36,902 nt of DNA, from assembly GCF_946190065.1 (NCBI RefSeq), contig NZ_CAMHZD010000022.1, positions 1-36,902 of the forward strand, written 5' to 3'. This DNA is from Streptococcus mitis. GTDB lineage: Bacteria > Bacillota > Bacilli > Lactobacillales > Streptococcaceae. The translations under genes were made by a program, and so were the position numbers. The stretch's first letter is position 1. The number at the start of each line of letters is the position of its first letter. The notes under the pieces were generated by a model. The model did no database searches. It worked only from the letters and a program-made list of their open reading frames with translations, and was not told the origin of the DNA. Positions 1 to 9,500 of the stretch are shown here, one piece after another.

Positions 1-1245
1 ACTCCTGGTTGATCGCTTTCGAAGGTTGTTCCTGATGGAATTTTCTTACCGTTCTCTTCTGTTAATGGTATTTCTACCTTAGTTCCTGGTTTGCCATTTC
101 CATCATTGTATTTCGGTGTGTAGACACCTTTATCTTTTTCTACCACTGTTACATTGACTGGTACTTCATCTTTCGATCCATCTGGATATGTTACTGTAAC
201 CTTACCTGTAATCTTATCTCCTGGTTTTGCTCCGTCTGGGATTGTTACTGTGACTTTTCCATCGTTATCTACTGTGATGACTCCTGGTTGGTCGCTTTCG
301 AAGGTTGTTCCTGATGGAATTTTCTTACCGTTCTCTTCTGTTAATGGTATTTCTACCTTAGTTCCTGGTTTACCATTTCCATCATTGTATTTCGGTGTGT
401 AGATACCTTTATCTTTTTCTACCACTGTTACATTGACTGGTACTTCATCTTTCGATCCATCTGGGTATGTTACTGTAACCTTACCTGTAATCTTATCTCC
501 TGGGTTTGCTCCGTCTGGGATTGTTACTGTGACTTTTCCATCGTTATCTACTGAGATGACTCCTGGTTGATCGCTTTCGAAGGTTGTTCCTGATGGAATT
601 TTCTTACCGTTCTCTTCTGTTAATGGTATTTCTACTTTAGTTCCCGGTTTTCCATTTCCATCATCGTATTTCGGTGTGTAATCATCTTTATCTCGACTAG
701 TTACCGTTACTTTTACTGGTACTTCGTCTTTTGATCCATCTGGATATGTTACTGTAATCTTACCTGTAATCTTATCTCCTGGATTTGCTCCTTCTGGGAT
801 CGTTACTGTTACTTTTCCATCTTTATCTACTGAGATGACTCCTGGTTGATCACTTTCAAATGTTGTTCCTCCTGGAATTTTCTTACCGTTCTCTTCTTTT
901 AATGGTATTTCTACCTCAGTTCCTGGTTTTCCATGACCATCGTTGTATTTCGGTGTGTAATCATCTTTATCTCGATTAGTTACCGTTACTTTTACTGGCA
1001 CTTCGTCTTTCGATCCATCTGGGTATGTTACTGTAACCTTACCTGTAATCTTATCCCCTGGGTTTGCTCCGTCTGGGATTGTTACTGTTACTTTGCCATT
1101 TCTATCTACTGTGATGACTCCTGGTTGATCGCTTTCGAATGTTGATCCCTCTGGAATTTTCTTACCGTTCTCTTCTTTTAATGGTATTTCTACCTCAGTT
1201 CCTGGTTTTCCATGGCCATCATTGTATTTTGGTGTGTAATCATCA
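1..1245 (-). repeat. 279-bp tandem coding repeats (93-aa Rib-like units)
   Basis: The same landmark (ACTCCTGGTT) recurs at 1, 280, 559, 838 and 1117, giving an exact 279-bp period, so at least 4.4 copies lie in the window and more probably continue to the left. Each unit encodes 93 residues with conserved YTPKY, GTTFESDQPG, VTVTIPDGA and YPDGSKDEVPV blocks. The copies at 1-558 are nearly identical to one another. The two copies nearest the N-terminus carry shared variants (GHGKPGTEVEIPLKEE instead of GNGKPGTKVEIPLTEE), which suggests local homogenisation and copy-number change by recombination. Confidence 0.95.
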
Positions 1246-4200
1246 GATACTTGAGTCACCTTAACGGTTACTGGAACATCGATAGTAGAACCATCTGGAT
1301 AGGTAACAGTTACAACACCTGGCTTGTCTCCTGATGTAGAAGTGTCTGGTGTCGTTTTCCATGTGTAATTTGTACCATTTGGAAGGTCACCATTATTACC
1401 AATACTGTTCTTAGCATTCGGTTGCACCTTAAGCCCAACTGTTTGAGTTTTGGCTGTTGGAACAATATTTGTTGCCTCCTTAATTGGGCTTGGTTCTGAC
1501 ACAACATTATCTTCTCCTGGTGTTTGAACAGTTGTTTTAGCTGTAATATTTCCTACTGGAACCTTACCTGGGATGATTACTGTTGCTTTTCCATTTGTTA
1601 CAGTTCCTGTACCAATAACAGTTGTTCCATCTGGACCATAAAGAGTTACGATTGAACCATCTTTAACTCCCCCTCCAACAGAAACAGTTACTGGAACATT
1701 TTCTTTATTAGACTTACCTGTTAAATCTGTTTCAATCGTTGGAGCTTTTGGCTTAACAATGATTGTTACTTGCGGATTAGATTTGGCTACTGTGTTATCT
1801 GTATGAGTTGCTGTTGCTGTGTACTTAAAGACACCTGCTGTATCTTGAACAACTTTCGGCGTTGTCCCTTCCCAGCCCCACTCAACTCCAATTCCTTTAC
1901 CATTAGGTCCTGCGTCTGTATAGTAATTACCGTCCACATTCCCCTTCCAGTTTCTTAGCGAATCTCCAACTGTGACAGTCACCGTTTTACCTTTGATAGG
2001 ATAAAGAGCTGCTTTATTAGTTGTCGCTACTTTCTCTGGACTAGGATCAGATGTGACATCTTGTTCACCAGGTGTTTGAACAGTTGTTTTTGCTGTAATA
2101 TTTCCTTTTGGAATTGTTCCTGTAACTGTCGCTTTTCCATTAGCCACAGTACCTCTACCAATTACACGTCCATCCTGAGAATAAAGTGTTACAATAGAGC
2201 CATCTTTTACCCCGTCATGAACATTTACAACAACTGCTGTGTTAGGCAGTTCTGCCTTACCAGTTAGATCCGTCTCAATCGTTGGAGCTTTTGGTTTAAC
2301 AATAACGGTTACTTGCGGATCAGATTCTGCTACTGATTTATCTGGATGAGTTGCTGTTGCTGTATACTTAAAGACACCTGCTGTATCTCGAACAGCTTTA
2401 GGCGTTGTCCCTTTCCAACCCCATTCTACCCCATTTCCACGTCCTTTTGGTGCATTAGTGTAGTAGTTAGAATCTACATGGTCCTTCCATGTTACTAGTG
2501 AATCTCCAACTGTAACAGTTACTGTCTGACCTTCCAGTGGATGCTGACTAGCTAAGTCTTTCCCTACATGGACAGGGACATCAATATTCTCAGTTGATTT
2601 ATCTGGATATGTGATTTTTACGACTGCTTTTTTATCTGTTCCTGTAGTATTGGTTTCAGGTTTTGAAACTACTTCAAAGATAGTTCCGGCTGGGAAGGCT
2701 GGCGTACCAGGTTTAGCAATGACTTTTCCTTTAACCTCATCATCTGTGATGGTATGGTTAAATGGTACAGTCAGCGTATTTGCTGCTGGAGTATACTTTT
2801 CTGCCTGTTCATGTACATCAAAAACAAAGAATCCTGTTGTGGTGTTAGTTCCGTCTGTTGAAATTGCACGGGCAGTATACTTACCTTTCCCAACTCCTAA
2901 ACCAACTGTTCCTGTTACACTTTGTCCTAATGGCGAACCTTCTGTTGCCGTACCACTGACAGGTGTAAAGTTAAATCCACTTTGTAAGTTTTCCGCTTTG
3001 AAATTCGTCACTTTTCCACTATCATCTGTAGTGATAAGACGTGTATTCACTTCATCACCACGGTATAGTGGAATAACTATATTTTGTCCTTGTTCATGAG
3101 TTTTTCCTAACTCCACTTTGCTACCATCGTCTTTAGCCCAATAGATTTTTGGTGGCGTTGTATCACGAACCACTACTGGAACTGTTACTTCATCTGTTGA
3201 TTTATCAGAGTAAGTCACAATAACTGTAGCTGTTTTGTTACCTGTTGTATCTGTATCAGGTTTTTGTTTAACAGTTAAGGTCGCATTACTTGGATAATTT
3301 TTAACTTTTGCTTTAATTGCTTCATCTGTTAATTCTTGTTTGATTCCAACTACAAGAGTTTCTGCTGTTGGATTGTGTTTTTCATTTTCTTTAGTGGCTG
3401 GTACAACTTTTACTTTTACTGTCTTAACAACTTCGTGACCAGCGTCATCAGTCGCCTTAAAGGTAACTGTTTTTTCTCCAATATCAGATTCCTTTGCCGC
3501 TCCAAGATCAATAGATAGTGTCTTTTGTTTGTCAGTATTTACTGAATAGTTCGTTTGTTGCGTAAATAGATGATTAGCATATTTTGTAGCTATATCTGTA
3601 AAGTCTAAATTCACCTTAGTATCATCTTGTCCATTTACATTAAATAATATTTTCTCACCAACTTTTACAGTTTGTTCTGCTGGTGTAACAGTCAAGGTAG
3701 GAGGTTGTGTGTCTGGTTTAGGGGTTGGAGTAACAGGTTTACTTTTATCAGAAGTTACTGTTCCATTAGTATTAGTAACTACTGTTTCAGCTGTAATAGG
3801 GTTTCCTGGTAGAGCTCCTTTAACTGTAACTGTCGCAGTTTCTCCATTAGTTGTTCCAGTTCCGATAACTGTATTTCCATCATAAATCTTAACTGTCGAA
3901 CCTTTTGGCACTCCACTTCCAACATTTACAGTAATTTGTTGATTCGTTTCGCCTTTTTTATTGGCAACGCTTGTTGTAATAATAGGTTGTTTCGGTTTAA
4001 CGTTTAATGTAACTGTTCCGTCTGAACCTGAGTTTGCAGCATCTGATTTTGAACCATCTTGATAAGTAGCCACAGCAGTATATTTGAACACTCCGGCTTC
4101 GGCTGTACTTGGTTTAATATTATTTTTCCAACTCCAAGTCATTCCACCTGGAAACTCTCCACCATTTTTAGGAGTAATATATTTAGCACTTACTGGATTA

Positions 4201-5960
4201 TCTGGGTTTGGAAGTGTATCTCCCACTGTTTTGTTATGTGTGCTACCTTGGATAGGAGATAATTGTGCATCAGTTTTTGTTGTTAAACGAGTTCCTGCTG
4301 CTCCCATAATATAAGAACGATTAGCTGTAGGTGCTTTTGCTACTGTTGCCGCATAAACACGACCATATCGAGCTGCTTCTTCAGTAGTCACATTATCTCT
4401 TAGTTTAATCTTAACATGCATATGCATTGCATAGTCAGTACTTTCTCTTCTGACATCTACCCCTAGATAATATGATAGTCCTGGATAAGCACCATTTTTA
4501 TTTTTAGGAAGTTCATTTAGAGTAGGGTCATTTTGGTTATTTTTAAATACATCCCATCTTTGACCATTACGAGTTACCCCTGCGTTTGGATCATAAAACG
4601 TATCTCTATCAGCATTGAAAATATGGTATTGTTGCTCCCATGGCTTTGAAATTATAGCTGTATTTCCATATTGTTCAAATCCTTGGAAACCATCTGAAAG
4701 TCTGCTACCTCCAGTATTACGATAACGTGTAAATTTTAGATCTTTTATTGTATTAGATTTATAAGTTCCATTCCCATTTAGATCCATGATATTAAATGGA
4801 GCTTGGAAGTAATAGTGTTCTTGATAAGATTTATCAGTTATCTTTCTTCCGTTGTTATTGAAGAAGACATCATAAACAATCCATTTACCTTCACTATCTT
4901 GCATATAGTAGGCTTTGATATCTGTGTGATCTCTAGTCAACTCAGGATCATTATTTCTTGTGTAACTACCGTTGTTATCTTTAGGGTCAACAGAAGCAAA
5001 ATATTTGATATTCGCTAAGGCTCCAGAATTGATTTCACCATTTGCTCTAAATTGAGTACCTTGACCCATACTTTGACCATTACGTGGATCATTCTTACCT
5101 GAAGTTAGACGCAAAGCCGCTATTTTGACAGAATTAAACGTTCTCTTCACACGCTTTGTTAAATCTTCAATATCGTTAGGAGAAATCGTTGTATTCTGAA
5201 TAACCCCTTGGGCTAATCCCAAGAGTTCATTGGCTTTTTCAAGAACTTCTTTGCTAGTCTCATGCTCAGGCAATTCCAAAACAGCTGCCTGCAATTGATC
5301 TACAGATACTTTCAAAGCATCTTTTTTAGCTGATACAGTTTGACTCTCTTCGCTTGCACTTACTTCAGAAGAAGGTTGGCTCGCTGGTTTTTCAGCCTGC
5401 TTCTCAGTTTTATCTACTTGAACCCCAGTTGATTCCTTAGCAGCTGATACCACTGTCACATCTTTAGACAAGAGTTCTACAAGCTCATCAATATCCTTTT
5501 GAGCTAGCTCAGAATTTTCTAGAGCCTCTTTTCCTTTTTGAAGTCTGTCTTTAACAGGTGAGACTACTGAATCGTCAAGGTTTAATTTAGTTGAAAGAAG
5601 AGAATTTAATTCTTCAACTACTTTTCTTAACTTGGCTTTATCACCTGCGTTAGCTCTATTTGTAGCAACTGCAGGTGCTTGATTTTCCAGAGATTTGTTT
5701 CCTGCATCTACTTTGTTTTCAGCAGCGCCTGTACTCTCTTGAGGCGACTTGGGCTCATCTTTAGGGTTTACTACGCCCGCAGCAGATGGTGTAGTATTTT
5801 CGCTTACACTATCCGCACTCGCAACGCGCGCACCCAAAAACATCAGCGCTGCAACAGCAACTGAAGCCGCACCAAAGCTATATTTACGAATAGAAAAGCG
5901 CAAAACCTTTTCGCTTTGGTGACGCTTTACCCTACTTAATGAATTCTGTTTATGTTCCAT
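1..5960 (-). CDS. YSIRK-signal modular surface adhesin with long Rib-like repeats (partial, C-terminus off the left edge)
   Basis: An uninterrupted reading frame of about 1986 residues starts at ATG 5960 behind a strong AGGAGG site and runs off the left edge. Residues 22-34 (FSIRKYSFGAASV) are a YSIRK export signal, with likely cleavage near residue 49 (ARVASA). Then come a charged helical linker (about 50-290), a non-repetitive domain rich in aromatic residues (about 300-555, the probable binding head; family not recognised), an Ig-like/Rib-like module, a stretch resembling HYR or cadherin-like domains (about 745-830), two tandem Ig/Rib-type modules of about 181 residues (DNA 1495-2580), and 93-residue repeats with the YPDGSKDEVPV signature from about residue 1572 on. 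A cell-wall sorting signal is expected beyond the edge but not seen. The likely role is adhesion to host or bacterial partners, inferred from architecture only. It has its own promoter and lies downstream of a second YSIRK gene, separated by a terminator. Confidence 0.9.
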   Translation of the reverse strand, partial: MEHKQNSLSRVKRHQSEKVLRFSIRKYSFGAASVAVAALMFLGARVASADSVSENTTPSAAGVVNPKDEPKSPQESTGAAENKVDAGNKSLENQAPAVATNRANAGDKAKLRKVVEELNSLLSTKLNLDDSVVSPVKDRLQKGKEALENSELAQKDIDELVELLSKDVTVVSAAKESTGVQVDKTEKQAEKPASQPSSEVSASEESQTVSAKKDALKVSVDQLQAAVLELPEHETSKEVLEKANELLGLAQGVIQNTTISPNDIEDLTKRVKRTFNSVKIAALRLTSGKNDPRNGQSMGQGTQFRANGEINSGALANIKYFASVDPKDNNGSYTRNNDPELTRDHTDIKAYYMQDSEGKWIVYDVFFNNNGRKITDKSYQEHYYFQAPFNIMDLNGNGTYKSNTIKDLKFTRYRNTGGSRLSDGFQGFEQYGNTAIISKPWEQQYHIFNADRDTFYDPNAGVTRNGQRWDVFKNNQNDPTLNELPKNKNGAYPGLSYYLGVDVRRESTDYAMHMHVKIKLRDNVTTEEAARYGRVYAATVAKAPTANRSYIMGAAGTRLTTKTDAQLSPIQGSTHNKTVGDTLPNPDNPVSAKYITPKNGGEFPGGMTWSWKNNIKPSTAEAGVFKYTAVATYQDGSKSDAANSGSDGTVTLNVKPKQPIITTSVANKKGETNQQITVNVGSGVPKGSTVKIYDGNTVIGTGTTNGETATVTVKGALPGNPITAETVVTNTNGTVTSDKSKPVTPTPKPDTQPPTLTVTPAEQTVKVGEKILFNVNGQDDTKVNLDFTDIATKYANHLFTQQTNYSVNTDKQKTLSIDLGAAKESDIGEKTVTFKATDDAGHEVVKTVKVKVVPATKENEKHNPTAETLVVGIKQELTDEAIKAKVKNYPSNATLTVKQKPDTDTTGNKTATVIVTYSDKSTDEVTVPVVVRDTTPPKIYWAKDDGSKVELGKTHEQGQNIVIPLYRGDEVNTRLITTDDSGKVTNFKAENLQSGFNFTPVSGTATEGSPLGQSVTGTVGLGVGKGKYTARAISTDGTNTTTGFFVFDVHEQAEKYTPAANTLTVPFNHTITDDEVKGKVIAKPGTPAFPAGTIFEVVSKPETNTTGTDKKAVVKITYPDKSTENIDVPVHVGKDLASQHPLEGQTVTVTVGDSLVTWKDHVDSNYYTNAPKGRGNGVEWGWKGTTPKAVRDTAGVFKYTATATHPDKSVAESDPQVTVIVKPKAPTIETDLTGKAELPNTAVVVNVHDGVKDGSIVTLYSQDGRVIGRGTVANGKATVTGTIPKGNITAKTTVQTPGEQDVTSDPSPEKVATTNKAALYPIKGKTVTVTVGDSLRNWKGNVDGNYYTDAGPNGKGIGVEWGWEGTTPKVVQDTAGVFKYTATATHTDNTVAKSNPQVTIIVKPKAPTIETDLTGKSNKENVPVTVSVGGGVKDGSIVTLYGPDGTTVIGTGTVTNGKATVIIPGKVPVGNITAKTTVQTPGEDNVVSEPSPIKEATNIVPTAKTQTVGLKVQPNAKNSIGNNGDLPNGTNYTWKTTPDTSTSGDKPGVVTVTYPDGSTIDVPVTVKVTQVSDDYTPKYNDGHGKPGTEVEIPLKEENGKKIPEGSTFESDQPGVITVDRNGKVTVTIPDGANPGDKITGKVTVTYPDGSKDEVPVKVTVTNRDKDDYTPKYNDGHGKPGTEVEIPLKEENGKKIPGGTTFESDQPGVISVDKDGKVTVTIPEGANPGDKITGKITVTYPDGSKDEVPVKVTVTSRDKDDYTPKYDDGNGKPGTKVEIPLTEENGKKIPSGTTFESDQPGVISVDNDGKVTVTIPDGANPGDKITGKVTVTYPDGSKDEVPVNVTVVEKDKGIYTPKYNDGNGKPGTKVEIPLTEENGKKIPSGTTFESDQPGVITVDNDGKVTVTIPDGAKPGDKITGKVTVTYPDGSKDEVPVNVTVVEKDKGVYTPKYNDGNGKPGTKVEIPLTEENGKKIPSGTTFESDQPG
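1495..2580 (-). repeat. Tandem duplication of a ~545-bp Ig/Rib-like module within the adhesin gene
   Basis: Matching landmarks lie 540-552 bp apart: GGTGTTTGAACAGTTG at 1519 and 2071, GGAGCTTTTGG at 1741 and 2284, and GAATCTCCAACTGT near 1960 and 2500. Both copies encode a segment with VEWGW, GVFKYTATATH and VKPKAPTIETDLTGK blocks followed by a sandwich-like VTLY...GTV...GKATV domain. A much more diverged third relative is encoded around 3760-4260. The copies differ at many codons, so the duplication is older than the 279-bp array. Confidence 0.85.
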
Positions 5961-6073
5961 TTTCCCTCCTAGGATTAATGCAAATATAATATAGAAAAAG
6001 CAATCTTTATAACTCTAATTTCTACAAAGAAACAAGTTATAAAAACCACTATGACGACTGCTATTGCGATGAC

Positions 6074-6100
6074 ATCACAGCTATCACAGCTATCACAGCT
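6074..6100 (-). repeat. Three perfect 9-bp tandem repeats at the predicted transcript 5' end
   Basis: ATCACAGCT occurs three times without interruption (6074-6082, 6083-6091, 6092-6100), read as AGCTGTGAT on the coding strand of the adhesin gene. The array begins three bases downstream of the -10 hexamer, so the predicted start site (about 6096) lies inside the first unit. Confidence 0.9.
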
Positions 6101-6102
6101 CG

Positions 6103-6131
6103 ATTATACCATTTTTAATATATTTAAACAA
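6103..6131 (-). promoter_or_regulatory. Promoter of the YSIRK adhesin gene
   Basis: On the minus strand a TATAAT box (6108 to 6103) preceded by TGG (extended -10) has TTGTTT (6131 to 6126) 17 bp upstream as -35. Predicted start near 6096, giving a leader of about 136 nt. Confidence 0.6.
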
Positions 6132-6440
6132 GTCAAAACCGATTTATTACATAAAACAAGGGATAAAATATTTAATTATTTATAAAATGTTATTATGTTA
6201 TATGTATTAACATAATCAAATCTCTAGCTTTAAAATAAATCTGTAACTACGATAATTCATCGTCATTTTTAATAGTAAAAAATAATCATCTAGAAAATTT
6301 AATGGTAACAGATGACTCATCTATAGCAGATTGAAACTAGAATAGTATATCGGAACCACTAAAATATTTCTAGAAATTAGTCTTCTTACCTAATCGATTT
6401 ATTCACATCTTATTTCAACATACCATAGAATCTACTTTTC

Positions 6441-6495
6441 AAAAAATACAACAACGGCCTTGTACCTCTTAAAATGAGGAACAAGGCCGTTGTTG
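6441..6495 (-). terminator. Intrinsic terminator of the lipase-like surface-protein gene
   Basis: A 20-bp stem with one mismatch (6449-6468 with 6476-6495) and a 7-nt loop is followed on the minus strand by a T-rich tail (6441-6448). It lies 51 bases after the stop codon at 6547. Confidence 0.9.
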
Positions 6496-6546
6496 AATAT
6501 TTCATTGTCCACTTAACAATGAACAGTTCATCTTTTGACTAAATTT

Positions 6547-9500
6547 TTAGTCTTCTTTTTTCTTGCGAACTACAAGTCCAAATCCACTCAATAGTCCAAG
6601 AAGTCCTAGAGAGGCAAGAGTCGCATTTGATTCCGTTCCTGTATTTGGTAGTACATTTTGAAATTCATTTGACTTAGCTCCGCTATCAATAGTATCTGTA
6701 GTATTTTCATGTTTTGCATTCGGAGTAACTGAATCTGGAATTGGAGTTGTTAGCGCAGATGTATCGGGACCAGTATTTCCATTAGTATCAGGTGTGACTG
6801 GGTTTACTGGAATTGTATTTGGATTTGTACTTCCACTTGCTTTTCTGAAAATGTGGGTCATTACTGGTTCATTTTCATCAATCACAGTTCGTACAAATTC
6901 ATATCCTGAAATTGATCCATGTTCCGAATCCTTTTCATTGCCTGTCTTAACGGATGGTTTCAATACATTTCCATCTTCATCAATCCATCGAACCTCAATC
7001 ATTAGCTCTGGCAACTCAATTGAATCTGGTAATACACCATTTTCAAAAATTGTTACTTTAGGTAGAGTTGCTGGAATTGTATTTGGATTTGTACTTCCAC
7101 TTGCTTTTCTGAAAATGTGAGTCATTACTGGTTCATTTTCATCAATCACAGTTCGTACAAATTCATATCCTGAAATTGATCCATGTTCCGCATCCTTTTC
7201 ATTGCCTGTCTTAAGGGATGGTTTCAATACATTTCCATCTTCACCAATCCAACGAACCTCAATCATTATCTCTGGCAATTCAATTGAATCCGGTAATACA
7301 CCATTTTCAAACATTGTTACATTAGGAACTTCCAAAGATGGTTTACCTGGCTCAGTAATCGTACCTGTACCTGGTTTTTCTACATCTGGTAGATCACTAT
7401 TTGGTACTTTACCTTTACCATCTTCGTCTGGGACTTCTACCTTAGTTCCTGGTGCGTATATTGAGCCATCTTGTTTCTTCGGTGTTGCTGTATCATCACC
7501 TGTCTTAGGATCTTGTTCTAACTCTACTTTTGCTTCTTTCGATTTCCCATCAGTTCGAACTGTTATAGGAGTTACCTTACCCGTTTTTGGATCAACTTCA
7601 TAAGTTGTAGTGTTGATAACTTCACGACCTTCAGGATCTTTAGAGCGTTCAACCTTAGTTTTTGCTCCTACTTTAACGATTGTCTTACCTGCCGGGGTGA
7701 CGACTGGATTACCAAGGTATTCTGTGATATGACCGTCCTTTGGATCTACATCGTAAGTGGTTGTAGTAACTGCTTTACCTTTTTCACCCTCAGTACGCTG
7801 ATCTGGTGTACCGAAGTCTTTTTCAACATCTTTAATGTATTCCACTTCTGGTTCAATTGGTGTTTCTACTATTTTGTCTTTGGCACCAACTTTAACGACT
7901 TTTGGTACCATTTCTGTTCTACTAACAACCGGTGTCCCATCCGTTACTGTACCGTTAGTTTCATTAACAAGTGTTGATGTTGTTGTTACTATCTTACCTT
8001 CAGATCCGTTATTAGTAACCGTATTAGTTCCTACATCTTTGGTTTTATCTGCTTCATACCGTGTTGTTACCGGAATTATTTTGGTTACGACTTTGGATTT
8101 GATGCCATTTGGACTGGCAATATCTTTCCTTACTGTAGTAGTAAGAGCACCTGTACTTGCATTCACTTCGTAAGTGGTTGTCTTCTTAACAACATTATCG
8201 CCTTCTTTAAGGTATTCAACCTCATCTTTAGATGGGACTTTGACCACTGTCGGTTTTGATGGAACTACTACTGCCGGTTCTTCATGTGGAATGAGGCTGC
8301 CGTCTGTCGGATTGACTGTATATGTTGTAGTTACTGTTCTAGTACCTGGAGTACCAGCTACTGTAATTTTGGCTTCACTTTTGACTTTTGTGGAGTCTTT
8401 TTCATAACGAACACTTGGCTCAAGTGGCGTAACCACAACCTTAGATTTAGCACCATCTTTCTTGAACACTTCCTTTTTCTCTGTTGGAGTCAGAGAACCT
8501 GTACTTGCATTGACCGAGTAAGTTGTAGTCTTCTTAACCACATCATCGCCTTCTTTGAGATATTCGACCTCATCTTTAGCTGGGACCTTGACCACCGTAG
8601 GATTTGAAGGTTTAATAACTGGTTTTCCTTCATGTGGAATGAGGTTACCATCTGTCGGATTCACAGTATAAGTGGTAGTTACTGTTCTAGTGCCTGGAGT
8701 ACCAGCTACTGTGATTTTTGCTTCACCTTTAGCTTTTGTCGCGTCTTTTTCATAACGAATACTTGGCTCAAGTGGCGTAACCACAACCTTAGATTTAGCA
8801 CCATCTTTCTTGAACACTTCATCAAGCGTATTTTTAGTAATCTGTCCTGTATCAGGATTTTTCATACTAACAGTTGTTGACTTAATGATGTCATCTCCGC
8901 GCTTACTATATACAGCAGTTTCTCCAACTTTTTCTACAGATTTACTTGTTGTAATTTTTTTATCCTGATAACCTGTCCCATCCAAGGAAATTCGTTTCCC
9001 AGATATAAACTCTGGTCGTCTATTAATCATATCATTTTCAAAATAAGAACGTGAACTATGACCACCGCTTGTTCGTCCAACATTTATAACAACATCACTA
9101 TCATTACTGACTCCTTTTCTTATCGTCGAATCATTATCAACAATATAATGAGTCAATTTCCCTGACTTAGCTATTTTTTTGCTATCTAAACCTTTTTGCC
9201 AAAATTCACGGCCAGAAATAAAACTTGTCACAACTTTTGGAGCATTGAATGTTGTTCCTTTTTTTAATACATTATTATAAAAGTTTCTATAAGCCCGCTG
9301 TTCTTTAGGAGACATAACTCTGCTGTCAGAATATGCCAACTGATAGGCTTCAACCATTGCCCGTTGTACTAAATATCCTCCTAAAGAATGGCCTGTCAAA
9401 TAAAGATTGGTAATACTCTTATCTTTGGCTAGTTCACGCATGATATCTTCTGCATCTTTCCCTTGCTGAGGATTACTTCCTGTTCCAAGTCTTATATCAG

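Larger units (their letters stand above)
5961..6546. other. Intergenic region between the two surface-protein genes
   Basis: The 586 bases hold, from left to right, the strong ribosome-binding site of the left gene (AGGAGG at 5965-5970), a leader of about 135 nt, a 9-bp tandem repeat, an extended -10 promoter, an AT-rich stretch with a 9-bp inverted repeat (6192-6200 with 6208-6216, ATTATGTTA/TAACATAAT), and the terminator of the right gene at 6441-6495. I see no gene in it. Confidence 0.7.

Noticed and set aside
1-1245. CRISPR-like regular repeats
   Set aside because: The 279-bp units are continuous, in frame and encode protein repeats; there are no unique spacers.
2611-3099. A 162-codon plus-strand open frame within the adhesin gene
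   Set aside because: It lies antisense to a continuous, well-featured coding frame, has no ribosome-binding site, and its composition follows the complementary repeats. The same holds for the plus-strand frames at 7202-7603, 7835-8173 and others over the surface-protein genes.
5980-6000. AATATAATATA near the adhesin start as a promoter
   Set aside because: It contains TATTAT-like boxes but has no matching -35 and would leave almost no leader; the extended -10 at 6103-6108 is better.
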